A DNA stretch of 53,783 bases. It comes from Bacteroidetes bacterium GWF2_35_48. Lineage in GTDB: Bacteria > Bacteroidota > Bacteroidia > Bacteroidales > GWF2-35-48. Shown here in pieces: positions 39,501-47,288 of this stretch. Position numbers and translations under genes: made by a program. The notes under the pieces were generated by a model that saw nothing but the letters and a program-made list of their open reading frames with translations, had not been told where the DNA came from and did no database searches. The DNA is taken from positions 109,625-163,407 of the forward strand of contig MEOG01000046.1 in assembly GCA_001769125.1 (NCBI GenBank). Reading direction: 5' to 3'. Every line of letters begins with the position of its first letter. The stretch's first letter is position 1.

Positions 39501-42500
39501 ACCCACGCAAGGAGTTGTTGAGCCAGTAATTGCTGATGGTTGTGCAGGTACTGTACCAACAGTAACAGCAAGCGTTTGAGCAGTACCATCGCCGCAGGTA
39601 TTTGAAGGAGTAACTGTAATGTTACCAGAACCGGAGCCAACAGTAACAGTTATTGAATTTGTTGTGCTTGTGCCTGTCCATGCTGTAGGAAGTGTCCATG
39701 TATATGTTACACCAGAAACATTTGTAACACTATATGTTTGGGTTGATCCCTGACACGGACTAGTACTTCCTGTAATTGCTGTTGGTTGAGCAGGAACATC
39801 AGAAACAGTTACAGCAAGTGTTCTCGCAGTACCTGTACCACAAGTGTTAGAAGGTGTAACAGAAATATTTCCTGTACCAGAACCAACAGTAACAGTTATT
39901 GAATTTGTAGTGCTTGTACCAGACCAACCTGTTGGTAAAGCCCATGTGTATGAAACACCGACAACATTGGTAACACTATAAATTTGTGTGGAACCAATAC
40001 AAGGATTTGTGCTTCCTGTAATTGTAGACGGCTGTGCAGGGACATTGGCAACAGTTACTGCAAGCGTTCTGGCTACTCCATTACCGCATGTGTTAGAAGG
40101 TGTAACAGAAACATTGCCAGAACCAGCACCAACAGTAACAGTTATTGAATTAGTCGTGCTTGTACCAGACCATCCCGCGGGGAGTGTCCAGGCATAAGTT
40201 ACACCAACCACATTCGTAACACTGTATATTTGTGTTGATCCAACGCAAGGAGTTGTTGATCCAGTAATTGTTGAAGGTTGCGCAGGTACTGTATTGACAG
40301 TAACAGCTAATGTTTGAGCAGTACCATTTCCGCATGTATTTGACGGTGTTACTGTAATATTTCCAAAACCGGAACCAACAGTAACCGTAATAGAATTTGT
40401 CGTGCTTGTTCCTGTCCATCCTGTAGGTAGTGCCCATGTGTAAGTAACGCCTGTAACATTAGTTACACTATATGTTTGGGATGAACCCTGACAAGGAGTT
40501 GTGCTTCCTGCAATAGTGGAAGGTTGTGCTGGTACATTCGTAACTGTAACAGCAAGAGTTCTGGCTGTACCAGCCCCGCAAGTATTTGAAGGGGTTACAG
40601 TGATATCGCCTGTACCTGTGCCAACAGTAACGGTAATAGAATTCGTTGCACTTGTACCTGTCCATCCTGTTGGGAGGGTCCATGCATAGGTAACACCGCC
40701 AACATTAGTAACGCTATATATTTGTGATGACCCAACACAAGGAGTAGTGCTTCCACTAATTGTACCTGGTTGTGCAGGAACATTGTTTACTGTTACAGCC
40801 AAAGTTCTTGCAGTACCATTTCCGCACGAATTGGAAGGTGTAACGGAAATATTGCCTGAACCTGTTCCAACAGTAACAGTTATTGAGTTTGTTGTACTTG
40901 TACCTGTCCACCCGGTTGGGAGCGCCCATGTATAAGTAACACCAGAAACATTGGTTACGCTATATGTTTGAGAGGAACCAACACAAGGTGTAGTTGAGCC
41001 ACTAATTGTACCTGGCTGTGCAGGGACTGTATTTACACTCATTGTAATAGTATTGGATGTTGCAGGGTTTCCTGTAGGACATGCAATATTAGAGGTTAAA
41101 ACGCAGGTAACTGCATCGCCATTAGCAAGAGTAGTCGAAGTATACGTAGTACCACCTGTTCCAACATTTCCACTGTTTAGTTTCCACTGATATGAAGGAG
41201 TTGTCCCTCCATTTGTTGGAGTAGCTGTAAATGTAACACTATTACCAGTACAAATTGCACCTGAAGGATTAGCTGCAATGCTAACACTAACTGCAGAAGC
41301 TGCATTTACTGTAATATAACCTGTTTTAATTTCAGCATCATTTCCATTAGCATTTGTAACGGTAAGACTAACATCATAAGTTCCGGGTGTATTATATGTA
41401 ACCGTCGGATTTTGAGCTGTAGAAGTAGTGGGAGTGCCACCGCTGAAACTCCATGCCCATGATGCCGGAGAATTTGTACTTAAATCTGTAAAAGCAACCG
41501 TACTGCCCGCGCAAACACTTGTTGGTGTTCCTGAAAAATTAGCAACAGGAGGGAACGTTGGCATTGGAACTCCCATAACAATAATATCATCTATTAAGCA
41601 GGCTTTCCCTGCCTGAATATTACTTATTCCACTTATTGCTGTATTCGTTCTCATAATCCATCGTAAATAAACTGACGCAACATCACTACATTCTGAAGGT
41701 AATTCAATATCCGCTAAGTTAGCAGTAGCAAATAACCAATTACTATTTGCTAAAGTAATATTTGTTGCTCCTGTAACATCTGTCCATGTTCCACTAACAC
41801 CAATTTTATACTGAAGTTTAAAATCTCTTGGGGATCTAAGATCGTCACCTGTCATTTTAGATGAAACTTTTATGGTTTGGTAGCCTAATGTTGTAAATTC
41901 TACCTGATAAAATTTGAGACCACTGCCAGTGCCCCACGTAGTTGCACTTGCACATCGGGTTGAAGCTCCGGCAGTAGCAAATGTAAGCGCAGAAACACCA
42001 CCTTCTCCTGTGATTATTTTTGTCAGGTTTGCTGCAATTCCACCATCAGCAGTAGCATTATCATTCGTAAGTGGAAAATCCCAGTAAACAATTGCTTCTG
42101 GAGCAGACGATACTGTAATGTATCCGGTTTTTGTTTCACTATCTCCACCTATTCCATTAGAAGCAGTTAAAGATACTGTATATGTGCCAGGAGTATTATA
42201 GACAACAGAAGGGTTTTTTACAGTTGATGAAGAAGGTGTTCCACCATCAAGCGTCCAGCTCCATGTTGATGGAAAGTTTGTACTTAGATCAGTAAAATTA
42301 ACAGTAGAACCTGTTACAACACTTGTTTGATCTGCTATAAAATCAGCAACAGGAACATCACAGGCAATTACAACACTGTGCGTGTATGATTCAAAACTGG
42401 CACCACATGCATTGTTTGCATGTACAGAAATATTCCCCATAGTGCCGGGACATGAAAAACTTGCTGTCATGTTTCTTGTGGTTGCACCTGCTGTAATTGT

Positions 42501-45500
42501 ACCAAAGCTAGGCATTGTCCAAGTGTAACTTGTAGCTCCTGAAACATCAGGTACAGAATAAGCAACGCCTGTTTGACCGCCAAAAACCTCCTGTAATCCT
42601 GTAATTGGACCTGGTCTGGCAGGTACAGCACTAAATGTTAAAGCTTTTGTTGAACCTGTTCCATCACCGCACATGTTAGCACCATAAACACTAACATTGC
42701 CTGCAGCCTGATCTGTAGCAAAGCTAACAGTTATAGAATTTGTGTATTCTCCTGCAGTTATTGTTGCACCTGTTGGTACATCCCATACATAATAAGTAGC
42801 TCCTGTTATTGTAGGAACAGTATAAACATTTCCAGTTGAACCCTGACAAGGAGTTGCTGATCCAGATATTGTTCCAGCTGCAGAAGGAAGTGTATTGCAT
42901 TGTTGTCCTGTAATCAGAATGTCATCAATAAAAGAATATGCACCATCAGCAACAGCCCCCCCATTTACAGAAACTTCAGATGTTTTGTACCATACAATTT
43001 CTATAGATTCCGCGTTATCACATTCAGCAGGAAGTTGTACGTTAGAAACAACTCCTTGAGTCCAACTTGATACAGTTGTCAATGGAGGAACATCCTTTAA
43101 CCAAGAAAACGAACCTCCATTTACTGAATAGTATATAGCAAAATTTTGTGGAGACGCATTATTATTTCCCATTTGTTTGGATGAGAGCTTGATGTTGGTA
43201 TAACCCAATGTTGTAAATGTTACAGACCATGCTGTAGTGGGATTAGCATTGGCATCATTCCAGTTTTCTACACCTGCGCAGCGAGTAGATGCTCCGGTTA
43301 CGGTATAATTTTGCGTTGAAGGGTTTGGTGCACCTGTTGATGCAACATATCCCCAGTTGGTAATAGTAGCAGTTAAATTTGCAGTAATCCCTCCATCTGC
43401 AATAGCATTATCTGTTACATTCGGGAAATTCCAGAATACTACATTTGTTGTTGGCGCAACGTGAATGTAGCTGGCTTTAGTTTCAATATCTGTCCCATTA
43501 GCATTGGTTGAATTATGAGTTACATCATAAAGACCTGCACTAGCATAGCTTACGTTTGATTGGTTTTGTGTTGTAGAAGAAGCAGGGGAGCCACCGGAGA
43601 AAGCCCAAGACCATGAGGTTGGCGTAGCGCCTGTTGACTGATCCGTGAAATTAACAGAAGTACCCGGAGCAATTTCTGTGTTATCTGCATAGAAATCTGC
43701 ATCGGGTTTGCTTCCGGCAGGTTTGTCTTTACAATATTCGGGTAAAATGTATAATGAACCAATTTTATTAAAAGTTGTCTGTACAGATGTCCAGCTTGTG
43801 CCATTATAATATGAAGTTGTATTTGTTTTCCCTTCACCACCATAAGCCCAATAGCAGGCAAAAGTATCAAGACTGGCAACATAATTAAGCTGGAATCCAA
43901 CCCAGAATGTTGTTCCTACAGAAGCAGGAGCAAAGTTTACATAATTGATATATCCTGCCTGTAAATCTTTAACAGCCATAATTCTGGAAGTAAGCACTGT
44001 CCCAGGTTGTCCTGCGTTATCACTCCAAACGCAAAATGTTACATTGGTTGTACCTCCCACTACATCTGCATTTCCAACCGCAACAGCCAGAGATTTTACT
44101 TTCCCTGTTCCCATGCCTGCCGGTAAAGTAATTTTATCTGCATAGGCGGTAATATTGGCTCCTCCTACGGTAGCATGACCCGGAACATAACCCATTGTTG
44201 CCGGAGAAGGTTTGTAATAGTAAGTAACATTGTCATCATCAAGTAAATTGCCAGTAAAACGGCAATCATAGAATACATGAATGTATTCAGTTTTTGTTTC
44301 AACAACATAACCATTTTCGTTGATTGCTTTGAGTGTTACGGCATAGTCTCCTTGTGTATTATATGCAATGTTTGTTGGATTCTGTGCTGTTGAGGTTGAA
44401 GGCGTACCACCTTCAAAAGTCCACTCATAAGAAGTAGCATAATTTGACAGGTCGGTGAAATTTACACTACCACCTTGTTGGACGTTTCTGCTGTTCACTG
44501 TAAAATTAGCCTGAGGCAAAATATTTTCAGCTAAAACGCCTTCAAGACAAACATCATCAATGCCCCATGCATAACCCCATCCCGGGGCTCCGTCCATATT
44601 TAATGTACTTCTGAATGTAAATCTGACTTTTACATTTGTCTGACTGGCTGCTGCACCTGTAATATCTATCTGAACATTGTCGGGATTTGGAGAGCCATCG
44701 TTGTTTGCATAATTACCATTTACTACATATCTTGTTGATGTGGTAAAGTTATCAGTACTTACATAAACAAGAGTACTATCATAATATTTTGTATACGCTT
44801 GTTGAAATTTAAGAAATACCTGAGGATATGCTCCACAATCAACTCCGTTTGCGTTTGTAATGCTTGACCATTGGTCAACATTTGTAGATGTTAAACCATC
44901 AGAATCAAAAAGAGCATAATTGCCACCTGAAGTTGAATTAATTTTACCAGGGTTGCCTGCGCTGTAATAGCCAATAGGCGCTGCAGAAGTTACAGCCCAT
45001 AATTGAGTATTAGGAACATGACTTACGATGGTCCAATTAGCTGCAGTAGTAAAATCATCACACCAGATTGTTTCATTTGGAGCACCTGGAAGAACAGTAA
45101 TATATCCTACTTTTTCCTGTGTTTGTGTACCAGCTAGGGGAGTTGTTGTTGTTAATGAAACCCTGTATGTTCCTTGCTGATAATACGTAACACCTGGAGG
45201 TGTCTGAGCGGTAGAAGTAGCAGGAGAGCCTCCTTCAAACTGCCATAACCATGAGGTTGCGCCGTCTGTAATATCTGTGAAATTTACGGAGCTGTTAGCA
45301 TAAATTGTCGTAGGAACCCCATAAAAATCAGGATATCCGGAATAAGGATCATAACCGTTAACAGTAGTAGAACCAGAGGTAACAGGGTCGAGCCATGGTT
45401 TTAGTCGTTGATTGTCTAAAGTACCCATAAGATCCCAGTGATTATAAATTTTCCCGTAATCGAAAGAGGAACCTGTAGCGCAATTAGCTTCTGTTCCTCC

Positions 45501-46871
45501 GGTTAATGTCCCAACCTGACGTTTACTGCTGTTGAACAAAGGAGAACCGGAAGATCCTCCTTCTGTTTGACTGTACCCATTGGCAGTCTGGGCGTAAGTA
45601 CCAACCCAGAAAGCATTTGTTGCACCAACAGCACCCGTACCTCCATTAAATGTTCCTGTTGTAAGAGTTGAGGTAAAAGTAGATATTTTTTTAATGTCTC
45701 CCTGAGGATGGTGAATACCAACACCGCTTGTAGAAGCTGTATTTGTTCTATCCCAGCCATTATAATAAGGATGATTAGCTTGAGGAGGAGTCGTATTTAA
45801 TTGAACAAGGCAAAAATCAGAGCCTCCATTAATAGGGCTATAAGATTTGAGAGCGCAACCAATCATAGTATTGTAGGTAGGTTCTGTTCCTGTAACACAA
45901 CCAGACGATTCATAATTAAAATAAAACTGCCATTGATTCATTTCTGTTGGAGTAGAATATGCCGATCCTGCATCTGGCATACCATGGCAATGGTCAGCAG
46001 TAAGGAAATAAGGAGTTCCGCTGTTATTTGTTGTGTTGATTAATGCACCGGTACACCAGCCCCAGCCGCCTCCACCAAGAATAAACATTTCAGCAACACT
46101 TCTTTTTTCAACCTGCCAGTTGTCTCCTTCAGGAGAGCAGTTAACATTTACCTGACATTCATTTGATGCGCCAAAACCGGTATCTTTAGTTGGGTCATAT
46201 TTTGCAAGATGTGGAACATCGCGATATACATATATTAGACCCGAAATACTTATGGACGGGATATCTTTGTTAATAGATAATTGATTTGACGGAACAAATT
46301 TATCACCCAGAAATTTTCCGAAATTGTTATTATCTGGTTTTTGTTTAATCGTTTTTGGTGCAATGTATTCTAACGTCAATGCTTCTCCCTGTATCAGTTC
46401 TGTACTAAAAACTCTTTGATCGGGATTATTTTCACTAGTGAATGCACCGATAACCTGATTTTTATTATCATTGTAAATATACAATTTTCCTCCTTCAGGA
46501 ATATAAAAATCACTATAGGTTACCCCAAGTGCTTTAGCACCAAGAGAACTAAGTTTTAAACGCCAGATTTTTGTACCATTAGGAAGAATTGTCCAGGTTC
46601 CTGCATTTGACATATCGTAGTCAAGAGGAATTGTTCTTCCGACCCAAAGGATAATCCCTTTTTGCGCATCTTCTGCAATAACCTGATCTACATTAATACT
46701 TGGAACATTAATAGCCTCAAAATCTGAGGTTATTGTTGCATCCGAAAAACTAAGCGGAAGACCACCTTTACTGGGTTGCGCAAAGGTAATCGTGCTGCTT
46801 ACCAAAAACAGCAAACCAACTAACAATAAATAAACTTGTCTCATTTTACAGGGTTTTAAAATATTAAACAT
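30507..46871 (-). CDS. giant (5454-residue) secreted serine protease-adhesin with PKD, Ig-like and SprB repeats and T9SS type A domain
   Basis: One uninterrupted 16.4-kb frame. The signal peptide (LLLVGLLFLVSSTITFAQ) fits either the ATG at 46871 or, more compactly, the ATG at 46844. An N-terminal domain precedes a lysyl-endopeptidase-like protease with His294 (TADHC), Asp352 (GSDFCLVQL) and Ser441 (GSSGSPLF). Residues ~515-1945 alternate five PKD domains (FTDLSTN, W.W.F.GG.P..S) with jelly-roll modules ending in IDDI and Ig-like units. Residues 1947-2930 are 12 tandem 82-residue Ig-like repeats. Residues 2931-3634 are eight ~88-residue repeats (KWQKRVDGG). From 3724 come eight ~71-residue repeats (CAGTSVTLTGGGA) with PKD-like spacers. 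Nine SprB units (~4690-5365) and a type A sorting domain end the protein. Inferred role: an extremely long surface protease-adhesin. Confidence 0.92.
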   Translation of the reverse strand: MFNILKPCKMRQVYLLLVGLLFLVSSTITFAQPSKGGLPLSFSDATITSDFEAINVPSINVDQVIAEDAQKGIILWVGRTIPLDYDMSNAGTWTILPNGTKIWRLKLSSLGAKALGVTYSDFYIPEGGKLYIYNDNKNQVIGAFTSENNPDQRVFSTELIQGEALTLEYIAPKTIKQKPDNNNFGKFLGDKFVPSNQLSINKDIPSISISGLIYVYRDVPHLAKYDPTKDTGFGASNECQVNVNCSPEGDNWQVEKRSVAEMFILGGGGWGWCTGALINTTNNSGTPYFLTADHCHGMPDAGSAYSTPTEMNQWQFYFNYESSGCVTGTEPTYNTMIGCALKSYSPINGGSDFCLVQLNTTPPQANHPYYNGWDRTNTASTSGVGIHHPQGDIKKISTFTSTLTTGTFNGGTGAVGATNAFWVGTYAQTANGYSQTEGGSSGSPLFNSSKRQVGTLTGGTEANCATGSSFDYGKIYNHWDLMGTLDNQRLKPWLDPVTSGSTTVNGYDPYSGYPDFYGVPTTIYANSSVNFTDITDGATSWLWQFEGGSPATSTAQTPPGVTYYQQGTYRVSLTTTTPLAGTQTQEKVGYITVLPGAPNETIWCDDFTTAANWTIVSHVPNTQLWAVTSAAPIGYYSAGNPGKINSTSGGNYALFDSDGLTSTNVDQWSSITNANGVDCGAYPQVFLKFQQAYTKYYDSTLVYVSTDNFTTSTRYVVNGNYANNDGSPNPDNVQIDITGAAASQTNVKVRFTFRSTLNMDGAPGWGYAWGIDDVCLEGVLAENILPQANFTVNSRNVQQGGSVNFTDLSNYATSYEWTFEGGTPSTSTAQNPTNIAYNTQGDYAVTLKAINENGYVVETKTEYIHVFYDCRFTGNLLDDDNVTYYYKPSPATMGYVPGHATVGGANITAYADKITLPAGMGTGKVKSLAVAVGNADVVGGTTNVTFCVWSDNAGQPGTVLTSRIMAVKDLQAGYINYVNFAPASVGTTFWVGFQLNYVASLDTFACYWAYGGEGKTNTTSYYNGTSWTSVQTTFNKIGSLYILPEYCKDKPAGSKPDADFYADNTEIAPGTSVNFTDQSTGATPTSWSWAFSGGSPASSTTQNQSNVSYASAGLYDVTHNSTNANGTDIETKASYIHVAPTTNVVFWNFPNVTDNAIADGGITANLTATITNWGYVASTGAPNPSTQNYTVTGASTRCAGVENWNDANANPTTAWSVTFTTLGYTNIKLSSKQMGNNNASPQNFAIYYSVNGGSFSWLKDVPPLTTVSSWTQGVVSNVQLPAECDNAESIEIVWYKTSEVSVNGGAVADGAYSFIDDILITGQQCNTLPSAAGTISGSATPCQGSTGNVYTVPTITGATYYVWDVPTGATITAGEYTNSITVSFATDQAAGNVSVYGANMCGDGTGSTKALTFSAVPARPGPITGLQEVFGGQTGVAYSVPDVSGATSYTWTMPSFGTITAGATTRNMTASFSCPGTMGNISVHANNACGASFESYTHSVVIACDVPVADFIADQTSVVTGSTVNFTDLSTNFPSTWSWTLDGGTPSSSTVKNPSVVYNTPGTYTVSLTASNGIGGDSETKTGYITVSSAPEAIVYWDFPLTNDNATADGGIAANLTKIITGEGGVSALTFATAGASTRCASATTWGTGSGLKFYQVEFTTLGYQTIKVSSKMTGDDLRSPRDFKLQYKIGVSGTWTDVTGATNITLANSNWLFATANLADIELPSECSDVASVYLRWIMRTNTAISGISNIQAGKACLIDDIIVMGVPMPTFPPVANFSGTPTSVCAGSTVAFTDLSTNSPASWAWSFSGGTPTTSTAQNPTVTYNTPGTYDVSLTVTNANGNDAEIKTGYITVNAASAVSVSIAANPSGAICTGNSVTFTATPTNGGTTPSYQWKLNSGNVGTGGTTYTSTTLANGDAVTCVLTSNIACPTGNPATSNTITMSVNTVPAQPGTISGSTTPCVGSSQTYSVTNVSGVTYTWALPTGWTGTSTTNSITVTVGTGSGNISVTPSNSCGNGTARTLAVTVNNVPAQPGTISGSTTPCVGSSQIYSVTNVGGVTYAWTLPTGWTGTSATNSITVTVGTGTGDITVTPSNTCGAGTARTLAVTVTNVPAQPSTIAGSTTPCQGSSQTYSVTNVTGVTYTWALPTGWTGTSTTNSITVTVGSGFGNITVTPSNTCGNGTAQTLAVTVNTVPAQPSTITGSTTPCVGSTQIYSVTNVVGVTYAWTLPAGWSGTSTTNSITVTVGAGSGNVSVTPSNTCGNGVARTLAVTVANVPAQPSTITGSTNPCIGSTQIYSVTNVVGVSYTWALPTGWSGTSTTNSITVTVGSGTGNISVTPSNTCGTGTARTLAVTVSDVPAQPTAITGSTSPCQGSTQTYSVTNVSGVTYTWTLPTAWTGTSTTNSITVTVGSGSGNITVTPSNTCGDGTAQTLAVTVGTVPAQPSAITGSTTPCVGSSQTYSVTNVSGVAYAWTLPAGWSGSSTTNSITVTVGAGSGNISVTPSNTCGNGTAQTLAVTTTTVPAQPSIITGSATPCLGSSQTYSVTNVAGVTYSWALPTGWTGTSTTNSITVTVGSGSGNISVTPSNTCGTGTARTLAVTVSDVPAQPSAITGSTTPCQSSTQSYSVTIVSGVTYNWALPTGWTGTSTTNSITVTVGSGSGNISVTPSNTCGNGTAQTLAVTVGTVPAQPSTITGNTTPCAGSTQTYSVTNVSGVTYAWTLPAGWSGTSSTNSITVTVGATSGNITVTPSNSCGNGTAQSLAITVSDVPAQPSAITGSTSPCLGSTQTYSVTNVAGVTYTWALPTGWTGTSTFNSITVTVGSGNGNISVTPSNTCGNGIVRTLAVTVSDVPAQPSVISGSAAICQGSTQTYSVTNVSGVTYTWTLPAGWAGTSTTNSITATAGSTSGSISVTPSNTCGDGTAQTLAVTVSPLSVGGSISGGTAICLGASTGTLTLSGNTGAIVKWQKRVDGGSWTDIVNTNTTYSELPASAGTWDYRAEIQSGSCSSVYSSAAVVVVSPITAAGAVTGGSTPIVEGSSTGTMTLSGQTGAVIKWQRRLDGGTWEDIVNTNLTYSEAPSPAGTWDFRAVVQSGSCALEYSTFNTIVVIPASGGSITGGTTPLCLGSTTGTMTLSGYTGTIVRWESRVDGGSWNTITNTLATYSETPATVGTWEYRAYTDNSGVFTYSGSRTIVVNPLTVGGTISGASDICDGSNTGVLTLSGNVGSVIKWQKRLDGGTWNDIVNTSASYSEIPAFAGTWDYRAEIKSGACATDYSTNATVVVSPATVAGSVTGGSTICLGASTATLTLAGYTGNVIKWQNRVDAGSWVDITNTNTTYSETPATSGVWEYRAVIQSGTCTEVYSNATVVTVNPATVGGTVSGDAAICLNDQTGTLTLTGYTGSVIKWQKRLDGGAWNDIANTNDTYIETPSSEGTWEYRTQVQSGVCGAEFSAVATVVVSPVTVSGTLNGGGTICLSSSTGTITLTGYTGLINKWQKRVDGGSWTDIVNTTNSYEETPTTAGTWDYRAEVQSGTCAVAYSTTITVIVSPAASAGSVSGSATICINEGTGTLTLSGNSGAIIKWQKRVDAGVWIDIANTNTTYSETPVSAGSWEYHAAIDGGGCGMIYSTSATIVVNPLPEAAGIITGTAEVCQGTTGITFSVNPIVNATGYTWTLPIGASVVSGNNTNSITVDFATNAVSGNITVEGVNTCGTGTVSSNYVITVNPIPTVVANATETTVCEGTLVALTGSGANSYTWDHSVTDGVSFAATATTIYTVTGTLNGCTNTDQITVNVNPLPTVTANTTASTVCEGTDITLTGGGAVSYVWNNSVSNGVAFTPVSTLTYTVTGTDANTCSNTAQLTVTVNPLPNVIANASETTICAGTSVTLTGSGAVSYTWDNSVANGVAFAPSATTTFTVTGTDGNTCSNTAQVTVNVNPLPTVTANTTANAVCAGASVTLTGGGAVSYIWNNSVTDAVAFVPTITKTYTVTGTDANNCTNTAQVTVTVNQLPVVTANTSASAVCSGSSVILTGGGAVSYVWNNSILDGIAFTPSSTATYTVTGTDVNTCTNTANVNVTVNSLPVITANASATTVCAGTSVILTGGGATSYVWDNSVTNGVAFTPSATATYTVTGTDVNTCTNTAQVTVNVNPAVIVNTGTDQSITFGSTTTLNGSASGGSGNYTYSWTPSTSLVDAAVASPVTISLETSTVFTLVVTDANTNCTGTNNVTIIVTGGPLSGTATASSTVICEGISVTLGVVPSGGTGSYTYSWTSVPAGFTSSDVNPVVTPTENTVYYCEIYDGNTTVTPSVSVTVNPLPEVIANATETIVCAGTQVTLTGGGASTYTWSNSVVDGTAFSPAATATYTVTGTDANSCSNTAQVLVTINALPIVTANANATSICSGTSVTLTGNGANTYLWSGSVANNVAFIPAATATYTVTGTDANLCSNTAQVTVVVNNLPVVDAGSDQNIPYGTSTTLTGIVGAGDYSFSWTPVNLLADATAQNPVTVNLTETSVFTMLVTDNISGCESSDFVTVYITGGPLTATISATPTAICEGASVQLAVVPSGGLGTYNYSWSSDPSGFTSTEINPTVVPLETTTYYVTVGDGAETVVLSETVTVNPNPIADAGDDQVIMQGADATLTATGGYDYTWSTNETTDIITVSPAATTTYYVTVENSAGCSDIDTVLVTVNSAMSVNFNVSNVVCYGESNGSATAVVTGGTAPYTFEWSVTGETSEAVTSLEAGIYNVTVTDNLTFATTASVTITEPDELIPSIDVTQISCNGQNDGSVSASATGGNPPYVFAWSNGSFTETIINLTSGTYDLAVSDQMNCSAGTSVIIVNPDVITISYTSTDETAAGNDGTIDLTVSGGTPGYTFAWSNSNTTEDLSGLAAGTYSVVVTDTNACSATADIIINASSCQMIASINATDISCNGLTDGALDLTVSNSTGTITFNWSNSEATEDISGLSAGSYTVTITDDLCSLILTASVSEPTLLEASAVGTVASCGVNDGTVDLTVNGGTLPYTFVWDNTSTTEDLSTVAAGSYNVTVTDASNCTITTSALVTNANAPVITFAPQDPLCVGSCDGNIFAMASGGTAPYTYTWAYDNHHTAFATNVCAGSYTISVADAAGCVTVETSQINDPMPIIADAVIVNTTCNNTNGSISLTVTGGTGSYTYNWSNTETTPAISTLAEGDYIATISDGNSCSLVDTFSVGVEGAPVLTSNINDASCYTTCNGAAFVMATGGVGPYVYTWTYDGHTGQFASNLCAGAYEVSVQDAAGCIVVENLSISSPTELIASTFVVDESIVGSYDGSITANVIGGVPPYTYVWDAASGNQTEQTATFLTAGTYSVTVTDANLCTVTASDTVNVIVSISSAALSQSYFVYPNPTTGPLTIEVSSMNFTKVTVCDVIGRELFIEENVNNTISLNLKDFRPGVYLISLYTQDKVFMHKIILKD
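30780..32800 (-). repeat. nine SprB-type coding repeats (~75 residues each)
   Basis: The units share C.G..DG......GG..PY...W and AG.Y.V.V.D...C. They are well diverged from one another, unlike the 246-bp array, so they are older. Boundaries are approximate. Confidence 0.8.
33507..35702 (-). repeat. ~71-residue Ig-like coding repeats, 6 + 2 copies
   Basis: Six contiguous copies lie at 34428-35702 and two more at 33507-33932. They are separated by a different pair of PKD-like modules (33933-34427). Signature: VCAGTSVTLTGGGA.SY.W..SV..GVAF.P..T.TYTVTGTD.N.C.NTA. Confidence 0.85.
35970..38081 (-). repeat. eight ~88-residue Ig-like coding repeats
   Basis: The units share GTLTLSG.TG.IIKWQKR.DGG.W.DI.NT...Y.E.P...GTWEYRA...SG.C. 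They resemble the three Ig-like repeats of the 16477 protease and were probably drawn from the same module pool. Confidence 0.85.
38082..41033 (-). repeat. tandem array of 12 x 246-bp coding repeats
   Basis: Exactly 2952 bp, equal to twelve units of 82 codons with no length change. Units start at VPAQP and share CVGSSQTYSVTNV, GVTYTWALPTGW, NSITVTVG and NTCGNGTAQTLAVTV. Two cysteines per unit (PC and TCG) could form a disulfide. Copies are highly similar at DNA level. Confidence 0.93.
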
Positions 46872-47054
46872 TTGATATAATTTTAGGATTAAAAAAAATA
46901 TTTTCAGGTAATTTTAGTCCGGAAGGTATAATTTGTACTCGTATGTTAGTAAAAATAGTAAAATATAGCGACATAACAATTATTTAAATCACATTTAATA
47001 ATTTGTTTTTCAGAAACATAAAAGCATTTTTTGTTTTTCGGGTAATTGGGGGAA

Positions 47055-47086
47055 CAAAAATAAAATATATTATTTGATCTAACAAA
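47055..47086 (-). promoter_or_regulatory. possible promoter of the giant adhesin gene
   Basis: On the minus strand TTTG (47086-47083), a 20-nt spacer and TATTTTTG (47062-47055) fit the Bacteroidota pattern. The leader would be about 180 nt. Together with the lysS promoter this is what I can see in the 417-bp gap 46872-47288; the rest is AT-rich and unremarkable. Confidence 0.4.
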
Positions 47087-47232
47087 AATTAAGACGAAAA
47101 AAAAGACCCAAAGGTTGCTTTTTAATTAAATCCTGATTGTTAGTGATTTAGTATAAAAATATATTCGGTTTTTCGTTATGTCCATCCATTTTTGTTTTGT
47201 ATAACTGTTAACTTCAATTCAATTATCATCCA

Positions 47233-47263
47233 TTTGCCACATCCATGCAAATTTATATCTTTG
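47233..47263 (+). promoter_or_regulatory. promoter of lysS
   Basis: TTTG (47233-47236), exactly 19 nt, then TATCTTTG (47256-47263): a full match to the Bacteroidota consensus, 25 nt before the lysS ATG. The best promoter in the window. Confidence 0.75.
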
Positions 47264-47288
47264 CCCAGTTTTTTAAATAACAATTAAT

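Noticed and set aside
38082-41033. CRISPR-like or satellite array
   Set aside because: The repeat unit is 82 codons kept in frame with no unique spacers; it is a protein repeat array.
32434-41616. Many long ORFs on the plus strand opposite the giant gene
   Set aside because: They are antisense shadows of the Thr/Val/Gly-rich repeats, recur with the repeat period, have no starts or leaders of their own and encode low-complexity Val/Thr/Pro chains.
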